From Berberis thunbergii (taxonomy: Eukaryota; Streptophyta; Magnoliopsida; Ranunculales; Berberidaceae): 64,000 nt of DNA. The notes beneath the pieces were generated by a model. It worked only from the letters and a program-made list of their open reading frames with translations. It ran no database searches and was not told where the DNA came from. The stretch is taken from the NCBI GenBank assembly GCA_003290165.1, contig QNQO01005810.1, positions 269,852-333,851 of the forward strand, given 5' to 3'. Made by a program: the position numbers and the translations under genes. The number at the start of each line of letters is the position of its first letter. Positions within the stretch are counted from its first letter, which is position 1. Of the stretch, positions 1 through 8,743 are shown piece by piece.

Positions 1-127
1 TAGGTTAATTGTAGAGATCCTAAATTGATATAGTTTCCTAGAATAACCTCAATAGTTTGTATATAAATACATGCTATATTCTCAATACGAGATATCAAAT
101 AAAGTATTCTCATAAACTCTGTTTACA
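1..127 (+). repeat. 5' LTR of the Copia element (truncated by window edge)
   Basis: Window base 1 corresponds to base 30 of the 3' LTR. The stretch matches 5043-5169 without a mismatch and ends in CA. A TATA-like GTATATAAATA lies at about 59-69, where the promoter of the genomic RNA would be expected. Confidence 0.95.
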
Positions 128-140
128 TGGTATCAGAGCC
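128..140 (+). other. Primer-binding site (tRNA-iMet type)
   Basis: TGGTATCAGAGCC directly follows the LTR. This is the usual primer site complementary to the 3' end of plant initiator-methionine tRNA, used to start minus-strand synthesis. Confidence 0.95.
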
Positions 141-229
141 ACTTAGGGTTAGAAGATTAAGATTCGAAGTTTGAACTTAGGGCTTAATATTCGAAGTTTG
201 AAGTTTGGTTCTCACCTTAGTTCGATCTC

Positions 230-700
230 CCAGCCATAGATCTATCTTCTCAGGCACCGTCCGACCTTCCCAGCAACAGATCGACTCTCACAGGCGTCGA
301 TCTCTCTTCCCCGGCGTCGTTCGCAGCCGTCCGACCGTCCTAGCCACAGATCGACCCTCCTAGAAGCCGGTCGACCCTCCGACAGGCGTCGACTTCGACC
401 CTCCAGTCATCGATCGAAGTCGATCGATCCTTCCAGCCGCCAAGCGACGTCGATCGACGCTGCTCTTCCAGTCGACGCTGCTCCTCCAGTCGCTTCTTCC
501 AGTCGACTCTTCAAGTCGACCCTTCTCTTCCGGTCGACTCTTGCGGTCGATTCTTCCAGCCGATTCTTCCAGTCGAAGCTTCTCTCCAGTCGACTCTTCA
601 AGTCGGTCGAAGCTGCTCTTCCAGCCGCCGTTCGAACCACCAGATTGCTCCATCCACTTCTCATCCACTGCTCTTCCAGCCGCCGTTCGAACCAGGAGGA
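230..700 (+). repeat. Degenerate short tandem repeats in the Copia leader
   Basis: The untranslated leader between the primer site and the gag start holds many imperfect copies of a roughly 15-base motif like TTCCAGTCGACTCTT, with TCGA recurring throughout. Open frames on both strands here are by-products of the repeat. The other parts of 141-923 show no recognisable gene. Confidence 0.8.
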
Positions 701-923
701 AGAGGGTTTGGGGAAGATTTCCACTGCTCATCCACTGCTCATCATCTGCTCATCATTTGTTGTGTTTCATCCCAGTTGAACCCAGTCTGGTCAAGAAGAT
801 TCTTCACAGCTCGTCCTCAAACGATCACTACTAGTAGGTGTTTGGTGTTTGGTGTTTGGATGCTCATTGCTCTGAATTGACTTATTTGACTTTGGAGGTC
901 TTCATTGACTTATTTGACTTGTT

Positions 924-3900
924 ATGGCTGAGACGAAGTCAGTAGTTGTATCTGATCTGATTCCTGTGATGTCTAAAATTACGGACCATAAGCTAAATGG
1001 TTCGAATTATCACGACTGGAGTAAGACTGTTCGTCTTTATTTACGAAGTATTGACAAAGATGACCATTTGACTAATGATCCTCCTGAGGATTCGCGGCAA
1101 ACCTGGCTTAGGGAAGATGCTCGCTTGTTCCTTCAGATTCGGAATTCTATTGATAGTGAGGTAATTGGCTTGATCAATCACTGTGAATTTGTTAAAGAAC
1201 TAATGGATTATTTGGAATTTTTGTACTCTGGGAAAGGGAATCTCTCTCGCATGTATGAGGTTTGCCAAGCATTCTATCGTGTGGAAAAACAAGATCAGTC
1301 CCTTATCAACTACTTTATGGCATTCAAGAAAACGTATGAGGAGCTTAATATGTTGTTGCCATTTAGCCCTGATGTGAAGGTTCAGCAACGCCAACGGGAG
1401 CAAATGGCTGTCATGAGCTTTCTCGCAGGGCTTTCTCCTGAATTTGATTCTGCTAAGGCCCAAATTCTTTCTGGGTCTGATATTTCCTCTTTACAAGATG
1501 TCTTTAGTCGTGTTCTCCGCACCGAGAGTACTCCCACTGTTCCGCTTAGTGGTGCTTTGATAAGTCGAAATAACAACTCTGCACCTGGGAGACCGTCTAA
1601 TCACAGTGGACACAAAGGAGGCAGCTCACACGGGGTTGATACTCGCATGCAGGATTCTGAAAGTATTATTTGCAACTATTGTAAGAAGCCGGGCCATACC
1701 AAGTTTGACTGTCGAAAGCTACAGTTTAAAAATCGGCAAAAACACTCAGCTCATGTTGCGATCACTAATGATGCCTCTGACAAATCAGTCCTTATCTCTG
1801 CTGATGAATTTGCCAAGTTCTCCAAGTATCAGGAATCACTCAAGTCTTCCTCTCCGTCTGTCACTGCTATTGCCGATTCAGGTAAACCCGATGTTTGTCT
1901 TCTTTCATCATCCTCCAAATGGGTCATTGATTCTGGTGCCACAGATCATATGACAGGTAATTCTAGTATATTTTCTTCTTTTCAATCCAATGCTTTTACT
2001 TCTACCGTCACTTTAGCCGATGGGTCACCATCTTGTGTTCGCGGGTCTGGCACCATCAATCCTACCCCCTCGCTATCTCTGTCCTCTGTCTTACATTTAC
2101 CTAATTTATCCTTTAATTTGCTCTCTGTAAGCCAGCTTACTCGTCATCTTAACTGTTGTGTCTCATTTTACCCTGATCATTGTTTATTTCAGGATCTTAT
2201 GACGAAGAAGATTATTGGTAAAGGACATGAGTCTGGAGGCCTCTACATTCTTGATACATCGGTTCCGAGTTCTATTGCTTGCTCCAGTGTCGCGTCTCCT
2301 TTCGAGGCTCATTGTAGGTTGGGTCATCCGTCTCTCCCTCTACTCAAAAAGCTTTGTCCTCAATATAATAAGGTGTCTTCATTAAATTGTGAGTCCTGTC
2401 AGTTTGCCAAACATCATCGTCTTAGTTCGAGTCCTCGAGTCAATAAACGTGCTAGTGTTCCTTTTGAATTAGTTCATTCTGATGTTTGGGGTCCTTGTCC
2501 TATTTTGTCTAAAACTGGATTTCGGTATTTTGTTACATTTGTGGATGATTATTCTCGAGTTACTTGGTTATATTTGATGAAAAAACGATCTGAGTTGTTT
2601 TCTCTGTTTTGTGCGTTTTGTGCTGAAGTTAAAACTCAATTTAATGTTTCCATTCGAACCTTGCGAAGTGATAACGCTAAAGAATATACACAAGCTTTAT
2701 TTCAGTCTTATATGACTCAGAATGGCATCCTTCATGAAACTTCGTGTGTTGATACACCATCCCAAAATGGTGTGGCAGAACGTAAAAACAGACATCTTCT
2801 TGAAACAGCACGAGCTCTCTTATTTCAAATGCATGTTCCTAAACCTTTTTGGGCCGATGCAGTGTCTACAGCATGTTTTCTCATTAATCGCATGCCATCC
2901 TCTGTTCTTCATGGTGAGATACCTTACAAAATCCTTTTTCCTGATAAGTCATTGTTTCCTGTTGACCCGAAGAAATTTGGTAGCACTTGTTTTGTTCGGG
3001 ATGTTCGTCCACATGTCACTAAACTAGATCCCAAGTCTTTGAAATGTGTTTTCCTCGGTTATTCTCGTCTTCAGAAAGGTTATCGGTGTTATTGTCCCCA
3101 TCTTAACAAATATCTGGTCTCCATTGATGTTACCTTCCTGGAAGACTCACCTTATTTTCCGTCTTCGCCCATTCCCACTCGCCAGGGGGAGGATGATGAT
3201 TTGTTGGTCTATTCTATCACATCCTCAGCACCTGTCTCCGCACCAGCTCCAGTCAAGCATCCTATTATTCAGGTTTACTCCAGGCGTCAACCTCTTGATT
3301 CTTGTCCTGCACCTGCTCCTTCGTCATCGGATCCAGTCCCGCGCGATGATCTTCCTATTGCATTACGCAAAGGTAAACGCCAGTGTGCTTATCCTATTTC
3401 TTCTTTTGTTTCTTATAATAATTTGTCGTCTTCCTCTTGTTCTTTTATTGCTTCCCTTGATTCTACCTCTATTCCTAAAACTGTTCGTGAAGCCATTTCT
3501 CATCCTGGTTGGCATAATGCAATGATAGAGGAGATGAATGCTTTAGATGACAATGGTACTTGGGACTTGGTCGATTTACCCTCAGGAAAAAGGGCTATAG
3601 GTTGCAAATGGGTCTTCGCAGTTAAGGTCAATCCGGATGGGTCAGTTGCCCGATTGAAAGCACGTCTTGTCGCTAAGGGCTATGCTCAAACCTATGGGGT
3701 GGATTACTCTGACACTTTCTCTCCTGTTGCAAAGTTGACCTCTGTTCGGTTATTTATTTCCATGGCGGCTTCCCATAATTGGCCTTTACATCAGCTTGAT
3801 ATCAAGAATGCTTTTCTTCATGGCGATCTTCAGGAGGAGGTGTATATGGCGCAACCTCCTGGTTTTGTTGCTCAGGGGGAGTCAGGGCGAGTTTGTCGTC

Positions 3901-5006
3901 TTCGAAAATCTTTATATGGTTTGAAACAGAGTCCTCGTGCTTGGTTTGGAAAGTTTAGTCAGGCTGTTGAGAAATTTGGTATGATGAAAAGCAAGTCTGA
4001 CCATTCTGTATTCTACAAACGATCAGCAGCTGGTATCATTCTGTTAGTTGTGTATGTGGATGACATTGTCATTACTGGGAATGATACTAGAGGAATCTCA
4101 TCTCTTAAATCTTTCCTTCATACTCAGTTTCACACGAAGGATTTGGGGGTGTTAAAGTATTTCTTAGGAGTTGAGGTCACTCGGAGTAAACGAGGTATCT
4201 TTCTATCTCAGAGAAAGTATGTTCTTGACTTATTAACTGAGACAGGAAAATTGGGAGCAAAGCCTTGTAGTGCTCCAATGACTCCAAATGTGCAACTTAC
4301 CGATGTTGGGGAACCATTTGCAGATCCTGAAAGATATCGTAGGTTGGTTGGGAAGTTGAATTACCTTACTGTGACTCGTCCAGATATTGCATACTCAGTC
4401 AGTGTTGTCAGTCAGTTTCTGTCATCTCCGACAATTCATCATTGGGCAGCGTTAAAGCAAATTTTGGGTTACTTGAAAGGAGCACCAGGACGAGGTATCG
4501 TGTATGAAAATCACGGGCACACTCATATTGAATGTTTCTCAGATGCTGATTGGGCAGGTTCCAAAATGGATAGAAGATCCACTTCAGGTTATTGTATCTT
4601 TGTTGGTGGGAATTTGGTCTCATGGAAGAGTAAGAAGCAATCCGTTGTGTCACGATCCAGTGCAGAGTCTGAATATAGGGCTATGGCCCAGTCTGTGTGT
4701 GAGATAATGTGGATATATCAGCTCTTGACTGAAATAGGACTTAAAGCTACAATACCAGCGAAATTGTGGTGTGATAACCAAGCTGCTCTTCATATTGCTT
4801 CTAATCCTGTGTTTCATGAACGGACTAAGCACATTGAAATTGATTGTCATTTTATTCGTGAGAAAATTCAACAAGGCTTGATTTCTACTGGATATGTGAA
4901 AACTGGAGCACAACTTGGGGACATCTTCACGAAAGCCTTAAATGGGGTTCGGGTTGACTATCTTTGTAACAAGCTGGGCATGATCAACATTTATGCTCCA
5001 GCTTGA
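924..5006 (+). CDS. Copia gag-pol polyprotein, 1360 aa
   Basis: This is the complete polyprotein of the retrotransposon, with no stop or frameshift. A Gag region (about residues 1-230) leads to a CCHC zinc knuckle, CNYCKKPGHTKFDC, at 250-263. The aspartic protease has its active-site DSGA at 336-339. A GAG-pre-integrase segment (HCRLGHPS) precedes the integrase core with D520, D583 and E619, the expected D,D(35)E spacing. Reverse transcriptase carries YVDD at 1044-1047, and RNase H starts around DADWAG at 1207 and runs to the C-terminus. Every catalytic motif I looked for is present. The start used is the first ATG giving the whole Gag, and the stop overlaps the polypurine tract. Confidence 0.95.
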   Translation: MAETKSVVVSDLIPVMSKITDHKLNGSNYHDWSKTVRLYLRSIDKDDHLTNDPPEDSRQTWLREDARLFLQIRNSIDSEVIGLINHCEFVKELMDYLEFLYSGKGNLSRMYEVCQAFYRVEKQDQSLINYFMAFKKTYEELNMLLPFSPDVKVQQRQREQMAVMSFLAGLSPEFDSAKAQILSGSDISSLQDVFSRVLRTESTPTVPLSGALISRNNNSAPGRPSNHSGHKGGSSHGVDTRMQDSESIICNYCKKPGHTKFDCRKLQFKNRQKHSAHVAITNDASDKSVLISADEFAKFSKYQESLKSSSPSVTAIADSGKPDVCLLSSSSKWVIDSGATDHMTGNSSIFSSFQSNAFTSTVTLADGSPSCVRGSGTINPTPSLSLSSVLHLPNLSFNLLSVSQLTRHLNCCVSFYPDHCLFQDLMTKKIIGKGHESGGLYILDTSVPSSIACSSVASPFEAHCRLGHPSLPLLKKLCPQYNKVSSLNCESCQFAKHHRLSSSPRVNKRASVPFELVHSDVWGPCPILSKTGFRYFVTFVDDYSRVTWLYLMKKRSELFSLFCAFCAEVKTQFNVSIRTLRSDNAKEYTQALFQSYMTQNGILHETSCVDTPSQNGVAERKNRHLLETARALLFQMHVPKPFWADAVSTACFLINRMPSSVLHGEIPYKILFPDKSLFPVDPKKFGSTCFVRDVRPHVTKLDPKSLKCVFLGYSRLQKGYRCYCPHLNKYLVSIDVTFLEDSPYFPSSPIPTRQGEDDDLLVYSITSSAPVSAPAPVKHPIIQVYSRRQPLDSCPAPAPSSSDPVPRDDLPIALRKGKRQCAYPISSFVSYNNLSSSSCSFIASLDSTSIPKTVREAISHPGWHNAMIEEMNALDDNGTWDLVDLPSGKRAIGCKWVFAVKVNPDGSVARLKARLVAKGYAQTYGVDYSDTFSPVAKLTSVRLFISMAASHNWPLHQLDIKNAFLHGDLQEEVYMAQPPGFVAQGESGRVCRLRKSLYGLKQSPRAWFGKFSQAVEKFGMMKSKSDHSVFYKRSAAGIILLVVYVDDIVITGNDTRGISSLKSFLHTQFHTKDLGVLKYFLGVEVTRSKRGIFLSQRKYVLDLLTETGKLGAKPCSAPMTPNVQLTDVGEPFADPERYRRLVGKLNYLTVTRPDIAYSVSVVSQFLSSPTIHHWAALKQILGYLKGAPGRGIVYENHGHTHIECFSDADWAGSKMDRRSTSGYCIFVGGNLVSWKSKKQSVVSRSSAESEYRAMAQSVCEIMWIYQLLTEIGLKATIPAKLWCDNQAALHIASNPVFHERTKHIEIDCHFIREKIQQGLISTGYVKTGAQLGDIFTKALNGVRVDYLCNKLGMINIYAPA

Positions 5007-5013
5007 GGGGGAG

Positions 5014-5169
5014 TGTTACAGTGTGTGTATATAGCTGTCAATTAGGTTAATTGTAGAGATCCTAAATTGATATAGTTTCCTAGAATAACCTCAATAGTTT
5101 GTATATAAATACATGCTATATTCTCAATACGAGATATCAAATAAAGTATTCTCATAAACTCTGTTTACA
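5014..5169 (+). repeat. 3' LTR of the Copia element
   Basis: The LTR is 156 bp, starting TGTTACA and ending TTTACA. It is preceded by the polypurine tract GAGGGGGAG at 5005-5013, which primes plus-strand synthesis and overlaps the gag-pol stop codon. It is identical to the visible 5' LTR. Confidence 0.95.
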
Positions 5170-5689
5170 AATAGTAATTAAATTTTGGTTAGAGTTCAAT
5201 TGGAAAGATGCCAACTTACGAGCAAACACATGCATTGATTCATGCAATTTATAAATTCTTTGTACTTAACATTCCCTTTTTTTTGGTGACGATCTGTCAT
5301 AGTTTTTGTGGTGCCGGTGCTGGTGGCTGTTGGAGACGTGGTTCGTAGTAAAGGAAGGGTGGTGAGAGGTGGGGGGTAGAGATATGAGGAAGTGCTGTGG
5401 TGGAGATAAAGCAGCCGGCACAATGATGAGGTGGTTGTTTCGGTAGGATGATGGTGGTTAACGAGATGGTTTTCTATCGAGCTCGACAGAAACGAATAGG
5501 AAGGCACTGAGAATTGAAACAACTTATGTAGTCAAAACCAAAAATAACAGGGCTACATTTCATTTCTAGACTGGTTAGGCCATTTGAATAGTGGACTGTG
5601 CGCAGCTTTTTGCTATTAAGCTCATTTGGAGGAAGTATAAGCTCATATCCAATGTTTATTGTTATTTGAAAGAATTTTTTTTATGGGAG

Positions 5690-6230
5690 GATTCAGCTTG
5701 GATTTGAATTGATCACGAGGATGGTTGGGTTAGGTTGTTCTTACTAGTTACTAGAACGCGCCTTTGGTTCGGACATTGACAGATGATTGTACACTTAAGG
5801 GTTTGGTTCAAGCAAAGTTTTTCTAAAAAAAATGCCAAAAGTGAGGAGGAAGAGATAATGAGGAATATGAATTTGATGATGATCTCCATCCTCTTGGTTT
5901 TCTATAGAATTATTGAAAAATGATTTCTTAGGAGGAAGCAAAGAATATTAATATAGTCATCTTCAACTTCAAGGTGGAATTTTTAGCTCCAATGAAGCCA
6001 AGGAGATTAGCAAGTTGCACCTAGGTCAGGATGTTTGGGATGGGAACTATTTTGAGTTGTAATCTTTTTTCGTTTCTGGTGGGGCCCATGGTTATCCTTG
6101 TGTCGTGGTGTGTTTATTCTCCACTTCTGTATTTTTCTTTCTTTTGTTTTGGTTGGGAGCTGCTCCAAACTTGCTCGGGCATCATAATTGTAACTACCAA
6201 TGATTTAAATGAATTTTCCTTAAAAAAAAT
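5690..6230 (+). mobile_element. Possible 3' remnant of a LINE
   Basis: The stretch ends in a TG-rich 3' UTR-like segment followed by AATGAATTTTCCTTAAAAAAAA, a form I associate with 3' ends of plant L1-type LINEs. No reverse transcriptase motif remains and I see no clear TSD. The flanks 5175-5690 and 6230-6983 show nothing else recognisable. Confidence 0.3.
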
Positions 6231-6983
6231 ACACATTTCATATTTAAGGGGAATCTATATCGTTTAAGTATAGGATCTAACTCAATAAGTGTTTGATTAG
6301 TTTTATATGGTTTTTTTTTAGTTTGTCAAACACACCCCGAGTCCCTTGTGATCTTAACATGGTTAGTCTGAAAGTTATCAAGGCTTAATGAAGATGTAAA
6401 CTTTAATGTTTTATTTGAAAGTGCAACAGCTCAAGTAACACACAATGATACAGTTAAATTTTGGTTACCCTAACCATCAAAATCTAGTCATTTCAGAGTG
6501 CTACATACCATTTAAGCCTACCCTAAGGCAAACGCTTCAGAGTCTCTTAAGTGTGACCCGAAACATTAGACCCTGGCAGTTTTGCCATTCTCCACATCCA
6601 TAGAAAATCTAGTTAGAAACGATAATCCATTACCGGCCGTCTTCTTTGGTTTTTTTCTTTTCTAATAGTGTGATTTATTTTATGTTTTTCTATCTTATAA
6701 GGAATAGTCTAAAAACTCTGATTGTTGCTGTAATTTTAATTTTATTTAAAAATTTGCTCTTTTCGCATCAAACATAATGAAACAGAGTAAACATAAAATT
6801 TCCAGCCTCTGTTCTTGATTGGAGGCGACATTTTCGACTAATCGTTGGGTTGATTTTGATAGTTTATAGTTTTACTAGATCTGTATAATGAAAAAAGCTG
6901 TGGCATTAAGCTATATGACTAAGCTACGCTCTTCATATTTCTGCTAATTGTATGATATTAACTTTTTGGCTTCTATCTAACAG

Positions 6984-7653
6984 CTTTGTGCAGCCTTAAA
7001 CATAGACAAGACAAGTGTAGATAGAGACCTAGATGTATACCGCAATCTGCTCTCCAAGTTGGTCCAAGGCAAGGAGCTACTGAGGGAGTATGTGGAGAGG
7101 TAAAAGTTATCCTTTGAACTTTCGTCTTCAATTTTTGGTGCTTTTGTGGTGGATCTTAGTTTTTATTTACAAAATATTGTGAAAAAGAAAAAACAACACA
7201 CATAGTTTTTTGACAGCCAGTACCTTAGCTATGTGGTATTTTTCAATTGTTAAAACGTATCTCTCATAGTATGACAAGTATAAAGATTTGAGGATTCAAA
7301 CAGTATTTCCATATCATTTGAAAATTTGGATCCTACAGATTATGATTACTCGCCCAAGCATCTATAGTATTACTTACCGATTCAGAAAGTTTACCTCTCG
7401 TATCTTTTTGTTAAGTAAACTTCTGTGCCAAAGATATCCCTGGAAAGGGTTAACCGTCTGGGATATTCTTGTACTCCTTGTTGCTTGCATATTTATGCAA
7501 TTCTTTGGTTTTATGTTAATGGGAAAAAATTTCTGACAACTTCATCTGATTTACAGAGAGAAAAAGAAAAGTGAAGAACGGGCAGCAGAATCTCAAAAAG
7601 CCAACGAGGCTGTTGCAAAATGTGTTGGGAACTTCAGTTATACAGGTTTATAG
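6984..7653 (+). CDS. THF1: THF1/PSB29-like protein, last two exons only
   Basis: Two exons are visible: 6984-7099 and 7557-7653. Together they encode the C-terminal coiled-coil part of THYLAKOID FORMATION 1 (PSB29), a plastid protein needed for thylakoid biogenesis and photosystem II upkeep. Exon 1 reads LCAALNIDKTSVDRDLDVYR and continues to KELLREYVER. Exon 2 continues with EKKKSEERAAESQKANEAVA and ends at TAG 7651-7653. The acceptor AACAG, donor G/GTAAAA and acceptor TTACAG keep the frame (phase 2 junction). The match to Arabidopsis THF1 is from memory. No upstream THF1 exon is seen between 5170 and 6983. The N-terminal exons therefore lie left of the window, with the Copia element in an intron, or they are lost and this is a truncated copy. 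Confidence 0.8.
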
Positions 7654-8199
7654 TTCTAGCAGTCCAGCATATTTTACTGTGCTAAGCATACTGAAAGAAG
7701 CTTCAGTCTCAACTCATTTACGTCTTCCAGCTGGTTTTAGAGTTACAGACACTAATCACGTAGGAGGGCTCATTTTGTATTTTGGAATTTATCATGTGCA
7801 GTATAGTTATCCAGATGTTATGTATCCTTTTTTTTTTCCTTTCCAATTTTACCTTATATAATTCAAATGTACTCGCCCTAATCGGTGACATGCAAGTTGC
7901 AAATGGATTGAGATTCTTCACTGAGCTGATGTTTGGAGCATTCCATCACTCAATTGCCTTGCAAATTTTAATTTCCTTCAGGACAAGTAGAATTGCACAC
8001 TAAAATATGAACATTAAGTGACCTGAACTCAAGTAAAGATGAGCTCAAAGGTGTGCATTTCCATGGTGTCCAATGGGCGAGGTATATCTGCAGCAATCAG
8101 ATTTTATGGTAATTTCCTTGAAACTGTGTCAATCTCAAGTCTAAATGCTCTTTCAGGTGCATCTCCATATTGAGCAACTTTATTGGGCATGAATTTTTT

Positions 8200-8255
8200 T
8201 TAGACATTCCACGGACCATGGGTATTGTCGAATGCGAGCCTTCCTGTTTTTGCTG
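8200..8255 (-). CDS. DGK5: Candidate alternative last coding exon of DGK5 (calmodulin-binding-type tail)
   Basis: An alternative splice from a GT at 8799-8798, inside the usual last exon, to the AG ending at 8256 would join KFG-codon phase 1 to this exon. It would replace the acidic C-terminus with AAKTGRLAFDNTHGPWNV followed by TAA at 8202-8200. The tail has basic residues and a tryptophan. Tomato is known to make a calmodulin-binding DGK form (LeCBDGK) by alternative splicing at the C-terminus, and Arabidopsis DGK5 has a comparable isoform. Phase and splice signals are seen in the sequence; the assignment to that isoform is inference. Confidence 0.5.
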
Positions 8256-8452
8256 CTGCAGGTTGTTCTCATGCATTGTTAAAACGAGCAGTCCCATTCT
8301 GTTTCAGTCTTTAGAACATTGCACATTGAACAAAAAGAAAACCTATTTCTCATGCAAAACCAATCAGCTTTTGAACAATTGAACAAAGATTAGGAAAAAT
8401 GGCACCATCCTTCACCCGACAATTATTCAGAGTCATATATATATATATATTT

Positions 8453-8613
8453 TTGGAAGGTGAGCTGGGTTTTTAAGGATCTCACAACCTATCAATAAGG
8501 TGCGACCTACAGGTCAACAACCATAAGAAATAAACCATGCCACAAGTGGGTCTCGAACCTAGAATGTGGGGGACAAACCCACACAACCCTAACCATTAGA
8601 CCATAACACCATT
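8453..8613 (-). mobile_element. tRNA-derived SINE
   Basis: Read on the minus strand from 8613, the sequence opens with a tRNA-like head. It has an A-box-like TGGTCTAATGGTTAGGG, and further on GGTTCGAGACCC, which fits the RNA polymerase III B-box. The body ends in CCTTAAAAACCCAGCTCACC and an AT-repeat tail near 8440-8452. It lies in the same orientation as DGK5, downstream of its main stop codon and inside the candidate alternative intron. I see no clear TSD. The 3' tail resembles the end of the ORF1-bearing element at 59593-61690. Confidence 0.7.
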
Positions 8614-8743
8614 TGACAAGCAAACAATAAAAATCAAAACTTACAGCCAAACCATAACCACGTTTTACTTTCAGCCGACTCGAGTTTAATTAGTTGACAC
8701 TGACAAACAAGGATTGCACCAACACAAGGACATGATCTATATT

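Larger units (their letters stand above)
1..5169 (+). mobile_element. Ty1/Copia LTR retrotransposon, near complete and apparently intact
   Basis: The order is 5' LTR (first ~29 bp outside the window), an initiator-Met primer-binding site, a long leader, one gag-pol frame, a polypurine tract and the 3' LTR. The 127 bp of 5' LTR in view are identical to the matching part of the 3' LTR. Domain order (protease, integrase, reverse transcriptase, RNase H) is that of Copia. The very short LTR (~156 bp) fits small-LTR Copia lineages such as Ale/Retrofit, which is inference. The expected 5-bp TSD would be AATAG at 5170-5174; its partner lies outside the window. The element sits upstream of and parallel to the THF1 exons, possibly inside a THF1 intron. 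Confidence 0.95.

Noticed and set aside
360..731. Overlapping minus-strand and plus-strand open frames in the Copia leader
   Set aside because: They follow the TCGA-rich repeats, and the peptides are repeat-like (EESTGR, DWKSS).
8540..8613. A tRNA gene on the minus strand
   Set aside because: A and B boxes are present, but no full cloverleaf or anticodon arm is apparent and the sequence runs on into a SINE body.
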